From Streptomyces sp. NBC_00249 (lineage in GTDB: Bacteria > Actinomycetota > Actinomycetes > Streptomycetales > Streptomycetaceae): DNA of 64,000 nucleotides. Of the stretch, positions 47,615-56,983 are shown in pieces. Under the pieces are notes generated by a model. It did no database searches and had not been told where the DNA came from. It saw only the letters and a program-made list of their open reading frames with translations. The first letter of the stretch is position 1. Each line of letters begins with the position of its first letter. The DNA lies in NCBI RefSeq assembly GCF_026342355.1, contig NZ_JAPEMV010000005.1:248001-312000 (forward strand), given 5' to 3'. Position numbers and translations under genes: made by a program.

Positions 47615-48723
47615 GCCTGCTGCTCCTTCTTCAGTGCGCGAACCGCTTCCAGGAACGCGTCGTTCTCTGCCGGGGTGCCGGCGGTGACGCGCAGCCACCC
47701 CGGTACGCCGTTGTCCCGGACCAGGACGCCCTGGTCGAGGATCTTCTGCCAAGCGGTGTGGGAGTCGTCGAACTTCCCGAACTGGATGAAGTTCGCGTCG
47801 GACTCGGTGACCTCGTAGCCGAGGGCGCGCAGCTCGGTGACGAGCCGGTCCCGTTCGGCCTTGAGCTGCTCGACGTAGCCGAGCAGGGTGTCGGTGTGCT
47901 CCAGCGCGGCCAGCGCGGTCGCCTGGGTCACGGCCGACAGGTGGTACGGCAGGCGCACCAGCTGGACGGCGTCGACGACGGCGGGGTGCGCGGCCAGGTA
48001 GCCCAGGCGCAGGCCGGCGGCGCCGAAGGCCTTGGACATGGTCCGGGAGACCACCAGGTTCGGCCGGCCCTCGATGAGGGGCAGCAGCGAGTCCCGGTGG
48101 CTGAACTCCACGTACGCCTCGTCCACGATGACCAGGGACGGCTTCGCCGCCTGCGCGGCCTCGTAGAGGGCCAGGACCGTCTCCGCCTCGACCGCGGTGC
48201 CCGTGGGGTTGTTGGGCGAGGTGATGAAGACGACGTCGGGTGTGTTCTCCGCGATGGCCTGCTCGGCCGCCTCCACGTCGATGGTGAAGTCCTCCCGGCG
48301 CGGGCCGGAGATCCAGCCCGTCCCGGTGCCCCGGGCGATCAGGGCGTGCATCGAGTACGAGGGCTCGAAGCCGATCGCGGTGCGGCCGGGCCCGCCGAAG
48401 GTCTGGAGCAGCTGCTGGAGGACCTCGTTGGAGCCGTTGGCGGCCCAGACGTTCTCGCGGGCGACCGGGTGCTTGGCCGTACGGGTGAGGTAGGCGGCCA
48501 GCTCGGTGCGCAGCTCGACGGCGTCCCGGTCGGGGTAGCGGTTGAGGGTGCGGGCGGCGTCGGCCACGCGCTCGGCGATGCGCCGTACGAGCTCCTCGGG
48601 GAGTTCGTACGGGTTCTCGTTGGTGTTCAGCTGGACGGGCACGTCGAGCTGCGGGGCGCCGTACGGGGTCTTGCCGCGCAGCTCCTCCCGGATGGGGAGG
48701 TCGTCGATGCCGATGCGGGTCAT
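47611..48723 (-). CDS. hisC: Histidinol-phosphate aminotransferase
   Basis: A 370-aa class I/II PLP aminotransferase. The substrate-end motif LNTNENPYELPEELV, ANGSNEVLQQLLQTFGGPG, the PLP-Asp region SPNNPTGTAVEAE and VDEAYVEFS, and the PLP lysine in VVSRTMSKAFGAAGLRLGY are all present. It passes an amino group from glutamate to imidazole acetol phosphate. The start overlaps the hisD stop and its stop overlaps hisB, each by four bases. Confidence 0.97.
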   Translation of the reverse strand: MTRIGIDDLPIREELRGKTPYGAPQLDVPVQLNTNENPYELPEELVRRIAERVADAARTLNRYPDRDAVELRTELAAYLTRTAKHPVARENVWAANGSNEVLQQLLQTFGGPGRTAIGFEPSYSMHALIARGTGTGWISGPRREDFTIDVEAAEQAIAENTPDVVFITSPNNPTGTAVEAETVLALYEAAQAAKPSLVIVDEAYVEFSHRDSLLPLIEGRPNLVVSRTMSKAFGAAGLRLGYLAAHPAVVDAVQLVRLPYHLSAVTQATALAALEHTDTLLGYVEQLKAERDRLVTELRALGYEVTESDANFIQFGKFDDSHTAWQKILDQGVLVRDNGVPGWLRVTAGTPAENDAFLEAVRALKKEQQA

Positions 48724-50042
48724 ACGGTCGGCACCTTCCATCCGAAGCGGGCCTTCAGGGCGGCGCCGTGCGCGGGCAGGTCCTCGGCCTCGGCGAGGGT
48801 CACCACGTGGTGGGTGACCTCGGCGAGGGCGTCGCGGGTGTAGTCGACGATGTGGATGCCGCGCAGGAAGGACTGCACGGACAGGCCCGAGGAGTGGCAG
48901 GCGCAGCCGCCGGTGGGCAGGACGTGGTTGGAGCCTGCGCAGTAGTCGCCGAGGGAGACCGGGGCCCAGGGGCCGACGAAGATCGCGCCGGCGTTGCGGA
49001 CGCGGGCGGCCCAGGCGGCGGCGTCGGCGGTCTGGATCTCCAGGTGCTCGGCGCCGTACGCGTCGACGACCTTCAGGCCGTCCTCCAGGCTGTCGACCAG
49101 CACGATCGCGGACTGCTTGCCGGCCAGGGCGGGCTTGATCCGGTCGTGGATGTGCTTGGAGGCCGCGACCTGCGGCTCCAGCTCCCGCTCGACGGCGTCC
49201 GCGAGCTCGGCGGAGTCCGTGACGAGGACGGCGGCGGCCAGCGGGTCGTGCTCGGCCTGGCTGATCAGGTCGGCGGCGACGTGCACCGGGTCGGCGGTGG
49301 AGTCGGCGAGGACGGCGATCTCGGTCGGGCCGGCCTCGGTGTCGATGCCGATCTTCCCGGTGAAGTAGCGCTTGGCGGCGGCGACCCAGATGTTGCCGGG
49401 GCCGGTCACCATGTTGACGGGCAGGCACTCCTCGGTGCCGTACGCGAACATCGCGACGGCCACGGCGCCGCCGGCCGCGTACACCTCGTCCACGCCGAGC
49501 AGCGCGCACGCGGCGAGGATCGTCGGGTGCGGCAGGCCCCCGAACTCCTTCTGCGGCGGGGACGCGAGCGCGATCGACTCGACGCCCGCCTCCTGCGCCG
49601 GTACGACGTTCATGACGACGGACGACGGGTACACGGAGCGGCCGCCGGGGGCGTACAGGCCCACGCGCTCGACCGGAACCCACTTCTCGGTCACGGTGCC
49701 GCCGGGGACCACCTGGGTGGTGTGCTCGCTGCGGCGCTGGTTGCGGTGCACGATCCGGGCGCGCCGGATGGACTCCTCCAGGGCGGCGCGGACGGCCGGA
49801 TCCAGCTGTTCCAGGGCGGCCGTGATGGCCTCCGCGGGAACACGGGCCGAGGTGAGCTCGACGCCGTCGAACTTCCGCGCGTACTCGATCAGTGCCGCCG
49901 TGCCACGATGATGGACGTCCTCGCAGATGGGCCGCACTTTCTCCAGGGCAGCTTCTACGTCGAACTCGGCACGGGGCAGCAGATCGCGCAGGGCGCCACC
50001 CTCGGGGAGGGCGTCACCGCGCAGGTCGATACGAGAGATCAC
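48720..50042 (-). CDS. hisD: Histidinol dehydrogenase
   Basis: A 440-aa zinc enzyme catalysing the last two oxidations to histidine with NAD. It shows VPGGTVTEKWVPVERVGLYAPGG, GPGNIWVAAAKRYF, the zinc-binding QAEHDPLAAAVLV and GSNHVLPTGGCA. The start is a GTG (VISRIDLRGD) in which the purine-rich GGGAG directly abuts the start codon, leaving no spacer; initiation may be weak or the true transcript leaderless. It is the first gene of the operon, with a 125-bp upstream gap shared with a divergent gene. Confidence 0.96.
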   Translation of the reverse strand: MISRIDLRGDALPEGGALRDLLPRAEFDVEAALEKVRPICEDVHHRGTAALIEYARKFDGVELTSARVPAEAITAALEQLDPAVRAALEESIRRARIVHRNQRRSEHTTQVVPGGTVTEKWVPVERVGLYAPGGRSVYPSSVVMNVVPAQEAGVESIALASPPQKEFGGLPHPTILAACALLGVDEVYAAGGAVAVAMFAYGTEECLPVNMVTGPGNIWVAAAKRYFTGKIGIDTEAGPTEIAVLADSTADPVHVAADLISQAEHDPLAAAVLVTDSAELADAVERELEPQVAASKHIHDRIKPALAGKQSAIVLVDSLEDGLKVVDAYGAEHLEIQTADAAAWAARVRNAGAIFVGPWAPVSLGDYCAGSNHVLPTGGCACHSSGLSVQSFLRGIHIVDYTRDALAEVTHHVVTLAEAEDLPAHGAALKARFGWKVPTV

Positions 50043-50167
50043 CTCCCAATTCTCTCAGACCGTCTCCCGCCACCGTCCGCCCGTATCACTGGCTGATACA
50101 CGCCGTGGATGTCAGTGGCTCCCCTTAGCGTTCCCCTACACGCAAGTGATCGCGGAGGGGGGCCGCC

Positions 50168-51757
50168 ATGACCGAGACGTACGAGGACGGACGACCGGGT
50201 GATCTGACCGATCCGGAGCACCGCATGTGGCAGGCGTTCCGCACGGGCAGCGTCTGCGACCTCAGCGCCCGGGTCACCGGGCAGGACGATCCGCACTCCG
50301 ACCAGGTGTGGGGCCCGGAGCGCAGCGTCCGGGCGGACGTCGTGGCGCTGCTGCTGTTGGCCGGGCCGGCGCCGGTCCCGGGCCGGGTGGCCTCGCTGAA
50401 GCTGCGGGGCGTACGGATCACCGGGCGCCTGGACCTGTCGGGGGGCACGGTGGGCCCGTACGTGGAGATCCGTTCGTGCCGTTTCGACGGTGAGATACAG
50501 CTGTCGGAGACCCGCTTCGGCACGCTGCGGCTGGACAACTGCGCGGTGCCCCGGCTGGAGGGGGCCCGGCTGCACACGGAGGGGGACCTGCACCTCGCGC
50601 ACTGCCGGGTCGCGCGCGGCATCCGGCTGACCGATGCCCAGATCGGCACGGACCTGCTGGTCAGCCATGCGGTCGTGCAGCGGGACAACCGGGGGCGGGC
50701 GATAGCCGGGGACGGGATGTCGGTCGCGCAGGACTTCCAGGCCGACATGCTGGAGACGTACGGGGAGGTCAGCCTGCGCGGGGCGAAGGTCGGCGTGTCG
50801 ATGAGCATGCGCGGGGCGCGCCTGCTCAACCCCTACGGCCGCCGGGCCCTGAACGCCCCGACCCTGACCGTCGAACGGACCCTGTACCTGACCTCGATCG
50901 CGCTGGCGCCCTCCACGGGGGACACGAACCGCGCGTACGACTGGGGGCAGACGCCCACGCGCGGCGGGCCGACGCAGCACTTCGAGTGCCGGGGCGGGCT
51001 GCGCCTCGACGACGGCCGCTTCGGGGATTCGGTCGATTTCTACGGGGCCCGCTTCGAGCTGCAGGCGGACCAGGAGATATCGCTGCGCCGGATGCAGACG
51101 CCCGAGTTCAGGTTCGTGGGCGAGGCGCCGGAGCGGGGCCGGGTGGTGCTGTCGGGGGCGAAGGTGGTCAAGCTCGTCGACCGCTCGACGAGCTGGCCGG
51201 GCCGCGGCCAGGTGTCCATGGAGGGCTTCGTCTACGAGAACCTCGCGCCCCGCGGCCACTTCCCGCTCTCCCGCCGCCTGGAGTGGGTGGAGGCGGCCAC
51301 GCCCGAGTACTCGCCGGAGCCGTACGAGCGGCTCGCGGCCGTGCTGCGGGCGGGCGGTGAGGACTCGGACGCCCGCGGGGTGCTGCTGGCCAAGCAGCGC
51401 CGCCGCCGGGCCACGCTGGCTCCGGCGGCCCGGGCCTGGGGGTACCTCCAGGACTGGACGGTGGTCTACGGCTACCGGCCGGGGCGGGCGGCGCTGTGGA
51501 TGGCGGTGCTGTGGGCGGCGGGCACCCTGCTGTTCCTGCGCCACCAGCCGGATCCCATCAAACCGGGGGAACACCCTCACTGGAGTGCCGCTCTGTACGC
51601 GCTGGACCTGCTGCTCCCGGTGATCGACCTCGGGCAGGAAGGCCAGTGGGACGTGTCCGGCGGTTGGCAGTGGGGCGCGGCGGCGCTGGTGCTGCTGGGG
51701 TGGATCCTGGCCACGACGGTGGCGGCCGGGGCGTCCCGGCTGCTGAGGCGGGGGTGA
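50168..51757 (+). CDS. Beta-helix (bactofilin/pentapeptide-like) protein with C-terminal membrane segments
   Basis: A 529-aa protein that I cannot assign to a named function. After an N-terminal polar region, residues about 75-370 consist of repeated short beta-strand units (LRGVRITGRLDLSGG, EIQLSETRFGTLRLDNC, GDLHLAHCRVARGIRL, GEVSLRGAKVGVSMSMRGA), the pattern of a right-handed beta-helix. A linker with RRRRATLAPAAR leads to two or three membrane helices (AALWMAVLWAAGTLLFL, ALVLLGWILATTVAAG). A strong GGAGGGGGG precedes the ATG. It is divergent from hisD. Confidence 0.8.
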   Translation: MTETYEDGRPGDLTDPEHRMWQAFRTGSVCDLSARVTGQDDPHSDQVWGPERSVRADVVALLLLAGPAPVPGRVASLKLRGVRITGRLDLSGGTVGPYVEIRSCRFDGEIQLSETRFGTLRLDNCAVPRLEGARLHTEGDLHLAHCRVARGIRLTDAQIGTDLLVSHAVVQRDNRGRAIAGDGMSVAQDFQADMLETYGEVSLRGAKVGVSMSMRGARLLNPYGRRALNAPTLTVERTLYLTSIALAPSTGDTNRAYDWGQTPTRGGPTQHFECRGGLRLDDGRFGDSVDFYGARFELQADQEISLRRMQTPEFRFVGEAPERGRVVLSGAKVVKLVDRSTSWPGRGQVSMEGFVYENLAPRGHFPLSRRLEWVEAATPEYSPEPYERLAAVLRAGGEDSDARGVLLAKQRRRRATLAPAARAWGYLQDWTVVYGYRPGRAALWMAVLWAAGTLLFLRHQPDPIKPGEHPHWSAALYALDLLLPVIDLGQEGQWDVSGGWQWGAAALVLLGWILATTVAAGASRLLRRG

Positions 51758-51791
51758 CGGCTTCGGCCGTCCGGCCACTACCCTGTGCCTC

Positions 51792-52532
51792 GTGACCACC
51801 GTTCGCCTGCCCCTCTTCCCGCTGAACTCGGTGCTGTTCCCGGGCCTCGTGCTGCCGCTGAACATCTTCGAGGAGCGCTATCGCGCCATGATGCGCGAGC
51901 TGCTGAAGACCGGTGACGACGAGCCGCGCCGTTTCGCCGTGGTCGCGATCCGCGACGGCCGGGAGGTCGCCCCGACCGCGCCCGGCCTGCCGGACCAGAC
52001 GGCCCTGCCCGAGCGGGGCCCGGCCGCGGGCTTCGGCGCGGACCCGATCCAGGCGTTCCACCGGGTGGGCTGCATCGCGGACGCGGCGACGGTCCGGGAG
52101 CGGGAGGACGGCAGTTTCGAGGTCCTCGCCACCGGCACGACCCGGGTGCGGCTGCTGTCGGTCGACGCGTCGGGGCCGTTCCTCGTGGCGGAGCTGGAGG
52201 AGCTGGCCGAGGACCCGGGCGACGGCGCGGGCGCCCTGTCGGAGGGGGTGCTGAGGGCCTTCCGCAGCTACCAGAAGCGCCTCGCGGGGGCCCGGGAGCG
52301 GACGCTGGCTCCGGCTCCGGACCTGCCGGACGAGCCGTCGGTGGTGTCGTACCTGGTGGCGGCGGCCGCGGTGCTGGACATCCCGGCGAAGCAGCGGCTC
52401 CTGCAGGCCCCGGACACCGCGACCCGGCTCGCGGAGGAGCTGAAGCTGCTGCGCGCGGAGACCGCGGTGATCCGCCACCTGCCGTCGCTCCCGGCGGTGG
52501 ACCTGACCCGCGCCCCGACGAGCCCCAACTGA
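51792..52532 (+). CDS. Lon substrate-binding (LAN) domain protein
   Basis: A 246-aa stand-alone version of the Lon protease N-terminal domain, with no ATPase or protease part. The opening RLPLFPLNSVLFPGLVLPLNIFE is the family signature, with the IFEERYRAMMREL helix following. The C-terminal half is helical (SYLVAAAAVLDIPAKQRLLQ, ATRLAEELKLLRAETAVI), as in full Lon. GTG start. It probably binds protein substrates, but its role is unknown. The ybaK-like gene begins 11 bases after its stop, so the two are probably co-transcribed. Confidence 0.9.
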   Translation: MTTVRLPLFPLNSVLFPGLVLPLNIFEERYRAMMRELLKTGDDEPRRFAVVAIRDGREVAPTAPGLPDQTALPERGPAAGFGADPIQAFHRVGCIADAATVREREDGSFEVLATGTTRVRLLSVDASGPFLVAELEELAEDPGDGAGALSEGVLRAFRSYQKRLAGARERTLAPAPDLPDEPSVVSYLVAAAAVLDIPAKQRLLQAPDTATRLAEELKLLRAETAVIRHLPSLPAVDLTRAPTSPN

Positions 52533-52543
52533 CCCGGAGCGGC

Positions 52544-53038
52544 ATGGCGAAGAAGAAGCAGCAGACGGCGGGCACCCCGGCGATCGTCGCCCTGACGGCG
52601 GCCGGGCTGCCCTTCACCACCCACGCCTACGAGCACGACCCGGCCCATTCCTCGTACGGGGAGGAGGCCGCCGAGGCCATGGGCGTCTCCCCGGACCGGG
52701 TCTTCAAGACCCTGGTCGCGGAGGTCGACGGGGTCCTCACGGTGGCGGTGGTCCCGGTGTCGGGTTCGCTGGACCTGAAGGCGCTGGCCACGGCGGCCGG
52801 CGGCAAGCGGGCGGCGATGGCCGACCCGGCGCTGGCGGAGCGCACCACGGGCTACGTCCGGGGCGGGATCTCCCCGCTGGGGCAGCGCAAGCGGCTGCGT
52901 ACGGTCCTGGACGCGTCGGCGACGGCCCATCCCACGATCTGCGTGTCGGCGGGCCGCCGCGGCCTGGAGGTCGAGCTCTCCCCGGCGGACCTGGCGGCCC
53001 TCACGGACGCCGTCCTGGCGCCCATCGGCCGGGGCTAG
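52544..53038 (+). CDS. ybaK: YbaK-type Cys-tRNA(Pro) deacylase
   Basis: A 164-aa member of the YbaK/ProX editing family, which removes Cys mischarged on tRNA(Pro). It has VFKTLVAEVDGVLTVAVVPVSGSLDLKAL, including the conserved Lys after VF, and GYVRGGISPLGQRKRLRTVLD with the GGISPLG loop. The N-terminus is Lys-rich. The length matches the family. It follows the Lon-domain gene by 11 bases. Confidence 0.92.
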   Translation: MAKKKQQTAGTPAIVALTAAGLPFTTHAYEHDPAHSSYGEEAAEAMGVSPDRVFKTLVAEVDGVLTVAVVPVSGSLDLKALATAAGGKRAAMADPALAERTTGYVRGGISPLGQRKRLRTVLDASATAHPTICVSAGRRGLEVELSPADLAALTDAVLAPIGRG

Positions 53039-53051
53039 GCCGTCTAGGCGG

Positions 53052-53693
53052 TCAGGCCTTCTCCGAGGGCTCCGCGTGGACGTGCGGCGGCGGGTAGGTG
53101 CCGTACCACTCGGTGGACGGGGACGGGTCCCGGGGGGACCACAGGGCCGTGAGGCCGAGGTGGACGGCGACGGCGGCCATCGGCCACACCAGCAGCGTCC
53201 CCTGCGCGAGCAGCTGGAGCGGGGCGTCGAAGGCGACTCCCTTGCCCGCCTTGCCCGCGGCCGTCACCAGGTCGGCGTCCGGGCCGAGCCACAGGCCCAG
53301 CCGCCATCCGACGAGGGAGGCGAAGCACGCGCCGACGGCCAGGCCGATCACCAGCGCGACGCCCCCGCGGCGGCGCCACAGGAACACGCCGACGGCGCTG
53401 AGCACGCCGAGCCCCAGGGCCAGCAGGAAGAAGGTGCCGTCGGCGCCGATCCGCGCCTCGCTCTCGGTGTTCTTCAGGAAGACGGCCTCCCCGTTGGACA
53501 CGTACTGCACGCGCGGCGCGAGCCAGGCCCACAGCAGTCCGAGGAGCACCCCGGCCACCCCCACCACGAGGGCGACGGCGGCTCCGTCTCGGATGTCCGC
53601 CGGGCTGGTCCCCGCGTCGGAGGCCGGCTCCGGGGGGAGCGGCGGCGCGTCGAAGGGGGACGGGGGCGGGGTCACGGCTTCGGTCACCCCCAC
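53052..53693 (-). CDS. Conserved membrane protein (DUF2567-like)
   Basis: A 213-aa protein with a Pro-rich cytoplasmic N-terminus, four membrane segments (VALVVGVAGVLLGLLWAWLA, GTFFLLALGLGVLSAVGVFL, GVALVIGLAVGACFASLVGW, LLVWPMAAVAVHLGLTAL) and a short tail with YGTYPPPHVH. The loop YVSNGEAVFLKNTESEARIGADG is conserved in actinobacterial relatives. GTG at 53693 or 53687 could start it. It lies beside, but separate from, the ABC transporter genes. Confidence 0.75.
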   Translation of the reverse strand: MGVTEAVTPPPSPFDAPPLPPEPASDAGTSPADIRDGAAVALVVGVAGVLLGLLWAWLAPRVQYVSNGEAVFLKNTESEARIGADGTFFLLALGLGVLSAVGVFLWRRRGGVALVIGLAVGACFASLVGWRLGLWLGPDADLVTAAGKAGKGVAFDAPLQLLAQGTLLVWPMAAVAVHLGLTALWSPRDPSPSTEWYGTYPPPHVHAEPSEKA

Positions 53694-53721
53694 ATCGTGC
53701 CAGGTGCGCGCGCCGGAGGCG

Positions 53722-54486
53722 TCAGCGGACCGCTGCCCGCCGGTACGCCCAGGTGGCGACGGCCAGCGACAGGACGCCGACGGCCCCGCACACGCCGAGG
53801 TCGAGGAGGACCGCCGCCCAGTCGGGGTGCGGGGCGAAGGTCTCCGCGAAGGCCTCCACCCCGTACGTGGAGGGCAGCAGGTCCCGCGCCCACACGACGA
53901 CGTCCGGCATCCGCTCGGCCGGCAGTACGCCCAGCAGCAGCGCCGCCGACATGCCGAGCTGCCCGGCCAGCGTGGCCAGCTCCTGGCGCGGCGCGAGCAG
54001 CCCGAGCGCGGCGCCCAGCCCGGCGAGCGCGGCCCCGGCCAGCGGTACGACGGCGGCCAGGATCCACAGCCCGCCCATCGGCAGCCCGAACAGCACGCAT
54101 CCGAAGACGGCGGTGACCAGGGTCCCCGGCAGGGTGAAGGAGGCGTACGCGCCGGCCGCGCCCAGCACCACGGAGGCGGGCGGGACCGGCAGGGTGGCGT
54201 AGTGGTCGAGTCCGCCGCCGGCCCGCAGCTGCCCGAAGTACTGCGCGAGCAGGTTCAGCGCCACGAAGGCGACGACGAGCACCGAGGAGCCCGCGACGAC
54301 GGCCCGGGCCTCGGAGCCCCCGTCCACGACGCCCCGCATGAGGACCATGATCCCGACGGACTGGAAGGTGGCCACGAACAGCAGCGGGATCCGCGCCACC
54401 CGCGCCCGGGACAGCTGCGCCCGGTAGACGGCGGCCAGGGCGGGGAAGAGCCGCGCCCGCGGGGCCAGGACACCAACGGTGGTCAC
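53722..54486 (-). CDS. ABC-2 type transporter permease
   Basis: A 254-aa integral membrane protein with six hydrophobic segments, typical of the ABC-2 exporter permeases (for example IPLLFVATFQSVGIMVLM, VLVVAFVALNLLAQYFG, LVTAVFGCVLFGLPMGGLWI and LSLAVATWAYRR). The GTG start overlaps the ATP-binding subunit stop by four bases. Substrate is unknown; such pairs often export lipids, drugs or antibiotics. Confidence 0.88.
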   Translation of the reverse strand: MTTVGVLAPRARLFPALAAVYRAQLSRARVARIPLLFVATFQSVGIMVLMRGVVDGGSEARAVVAGSSVLVVAFVALNLLAQYFGQLRAGGGLDHYATLPVPPASVVLGAAGAYASFTLPGTLVTAVFGCVLFGLPMGGLWILAAVVPLAGAALAGLGAALGLLAPRQELATLAGQLGMSAALLLGVLPAERMPDVVVWARDLLPSTYGVEAFAETFAPHPDWAAVLLDLGVCGAVGVLSLAVATWAYRRAAVR

Positions 54487-55520
54487 GACTTGACCAGACC
54501 CTTCATCCGGCCGCCCAGCGCGAGGTAGACGTCCTCGAGGCTGGGGGTGGCCAACGTGAAATCGTCGAGGGCGGCGAAGGCCGGGCCCCCGGTGACGGCG
54601 GCGACGGCCGCGCGGGCCTCGTCCTGTGCCAGCCGCAGCACCCAGCGGCGTCCGGAGCCGTCGGCCAGCGGGGCCAGCGCCGCGACCTCGGGCACCTCCA
54701 GCGGCGGGGCGGTGCGCCAGACGAGTTCCAGGCGGACCTCGTCGGAGATCGTGGCCTTGAGTCCGGCCGGGGTGTCGCAGGCGATGACCTTGCCCTGGTC
54801 GATGACGGCGACCCGGTCGAGGACGGTCTCGGCCTCGATGACGTTGTGGGTGACGAGCAGCACGGTCGCGCCGTGCCGGGCCCGGCGCCGGTCGACGGCC
54901 TCCCAGACGGCCCGCCGGGCGACGGGGTCCATGCCGGTGGTGGGTTCGTCGAGGACGAGTACGGCCCGCTCCCCCACCAGCGCGGCGGCGAAGCAGGCGA
55001 GGCGGCGCTGGCCGCCGGAGAGCTTCTTCAGGGGGCGTGCGGCGATCCCGGTCAGCCCGAGTTCCTCCAGCACCTCGTCGCGGGCGGTGCGGGCGGCCGG
55101 GGCGGTGAGCCCGCGCAGCCGGCCGGTGGTCTCGGCGGCGAGGGAGACGGTGAGCTCGTCGAGGGCGGTGGACTCCTGGCCGAGGTAGGCGAGGAGCCGG
55201 GCCGCGCGCTCGGGGTGGCGTACGAGGTCGTGGCCGAGCAGGGTGACGGTGCCGGAGTCGGGGCGTTGCAGTCCGGTGAGCTGGCGGACCAGGGTGGACT
55301 TGCCGGCGCCGTTGGGGCCGAGGAGGCCGAAGATCTCACCGCGCCGGACGTCCAGGGAGATGCCGTCGTTGGCGCGGGTCTCGGGCAGGGCGGGGGCGCC
55401 GCGCCGGCCGCGTACGGCGGGGTACGTCTTGACCAGGTCACGCACCGCGCAGACCACGTCGGAAGCCGCTCCGGCGGCTGCTGCCGTGGGGTGCCCTGCC
55501 TGTGCTGTGCCCGTACTCAC
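54483..55520 (-). CDS. ABC transporter ATP-binding protein
   Basis: A 345-aa ABC-2 exporter ATPase. Walker A is GPNGAGKST, the signature is KLSGGQRR, Walker B is VLVLDEPTTGMD and the switch His is in LLVTHNVIEAE. The C-terminal 100 residues form the extra domain typical of DrrA-like drug-exporter ATPases. The GTG at 55520 lacks a good ribosome site. It pairs with the downstream permease through a GTGA overlap. Confidence 0.93.
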   Translation of the reverse strand: MSTGTAQAGHPTAAAAGAASDVVCAVRDLVKTYPAVRGRRGAPALPETRANDGISLDVRRGEIFGLLGPNGAGKSTLVRQLTGLQRPDSGTVTLLGHDLVRHPERAARLLAYLGQESTALDELTVSLAAETTGRLRGLTAPAARTARDEVLEELGLTGIAARPLKKLSGGQRRLACFAAALVGERAVLVLDEPTTGMDPVARRAVWEAVDRRRARHGATVLLVTHNVIEAETVLDRVAVIDQGKVIACDTPAGLKATISDEVRLELVWRTAPPLEVPEVAALAPLADGSGRRWVLRLAQDEARAAVAAVTGGPAFAALDDFTLATPSLEDVYLALGGRMKGLVKS

Positions 55521-55548
55521 GAGGGAGCAGCCTACGCGGCTTCCGCCC

Positions 55549-56877
55549 CTACTCGGCCGCCGGGGTCGCCGGGGTCGCGGGCGGGGAGCCGGTCCCCGCG
55601 CCGGGTCCGCCGGGTGCGGTCGTGACGTGTTCGGCGGCGGCGCGGACGTCGATCTCCCGCCAGAACCCGGCGCGGATGGCGTAGCGGTCGTGTTCGTCGA
55701 TCTGGTCGTCCTTGTGGGCGAGGAGCCCGAAGCGGGCGGCGTAGCGCAGCAGCTCCCCGTCGATGCGGTGGGGGACGCGCGGGTACATGGTGGCCAGTTT
55801 CTGGAGGTGGACGGTCTCCGGGAGGCGTTCCATCCAGCGGCGGGCGAACACCTGGCCGACCTCGAACGGGTCACCGCCGACGGTGGTGATGTCCTCCTCG
55901 CGGTCCGCCCAGCGCTGTTCGGCGCTGGTGAGCTGGGCGAGGGTGGGCAGGGAGGCGGTCTCGGCCGGTTCGCCGAGGGGGCCGGCGCGGTCGATCCAGC
56001 CCTTGTCGGAGGACCAGCGCAGGGCGCTGCCGGCCGGGGCGTGGCCGTTGTGGGCGCTGGGCGCGGCGCCGGCGGGGGCCATGGCGGTGCTCTGGCCGGG
56101 GGCCCGCAGGGAGGCGAGGTCCTTGGGGGTGGGGACGGGCTTGGCCGCTTCGGTGGCGGGCGCCGGTACGGGTGCTCCGTTCGGGGGGTTCCCGGTGGCG
56201 GGCCGGCCGCCGTTGCCGTTGCGGGCGGCCTCGGCGAGGGCGGCCTCGGGCAGCGGCGCGGAGAGGATCGCGGCGATCTCGGGGCGGGGTGCGGGCGGCG
56301 GGGAGCACAGTCCTGTGAGGTCCTTGGCGCGGACGGCCCGGGTGATCCAGGCGCGGTCCAGGACGCGGCGTTCGTCGGCCTCGGCGACGAGGTCCTCGGA
56401 CTGGTTGTAGTCGCCGTCGGCGGCCTGGACGGCCCAGAGGTGGACGGCGACGCCGTGTTCCTTGGCGGACATCAGGCCGGGCAGCAGGTCGCCGTCGCCG
56501 GTCACGAGGACCACGTCGGAGCAGGCCCGGTTGCGGGCGAGTTCGGTGAGTTCGGCGTGCATGGCGGCGTCCACGCCCTTCTGCGCCCAGCGGCCGTCGC
56601 TGCGGGTCAGGGCGCCGAGGCGGACGGTCACGCGGGGCATGACGCGCAGCCGCCGGTGTTCGGGCTGCGGGACCCGGTCGGGTGCGCCGTCGAACCAGTA
56701 GATGCGCAGCAGGGGCTGTTCGGTGTCGGCCTCGGCCCGTTCTCGCAGGCCCTGGATGAGGGCGGCGTGGTCCACGGTGATGCGGGAGCGGGAGGGCTCT
56801 CCGGCGAGGAGGCTCGCGGCGGCGCCCAGCAGATATCCGGCGTCCACCAGGACGACGCAGCGGTCCACGCGTTCCAC
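55549..56877 (-). CDS. NYN-domain (PIN-like) putative ribonuclease
   Basis: A 442-aa protein. Residues about 1-170 form an NYN domain: CVVLVDAGYLLGAAASL has the first Asp, GVDAAMHAELTELA the next and VVLVTGDGDLLPGLMSAKEHG the metal-binding Asp pair. A Pro/Ala-rich linker (about 230-290) is followed by a C-terminal domain with repeated helical and WWE-like segments. It is probably a single-strand RNA nuclease or processing factor. The GTG at 56877 is preferred because GGGAAGAGG lies just upstream; a TTG eight codons earlier is possible. Confidence 0.88.
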   Translation of the reverse strand: MERVDRCVVLVDAGYLLGAAASLLAGEPSRSRITVDHAALIQGLRERAEADTEQPLLRIYWFDGAPDRVPQPEHRRLRVMPRVTVRLGALTRSDGRWAQKGVDAAMHAELTELARNRACSDVVLVTGDGDLLPGLMSAKEHGVAVHLWAVQAADGDYNQSEDLVAEADERRVLDRAWITRAVRAKDLTGLCSPPPAPRPEIAAILSAPLPEAALAEAARNGNGGRPATGNPPNGAPVPAPATEAAKPVPTPKDLASLRAPGQSTAMAPAGAAPSAHNGHAPAGSALRWSSDKGWIDRAGPLGEPAETASLPTLAQLTSAEQRWADREEDITTVGGDPFEVGQVFARRWMERLPETVHLQKLATMYPRVPHRIDGELLRYAARFGLLAHKDDQIDEHDRYAIRAGFWREIDVRAAAEHVTTAPGGPGAGTGSPPATPATPAAE

Positions 56878-56983
56878 CCTCTTCCCTGGGGGTCCACTCA
56901 AGGTTTTCCCCGAGTCTGCCCGACCACAAGGGTGTTGACGGCCGGAACTCGATCATCGGCGTGGCGGATCTCGCGCGGGCGCG

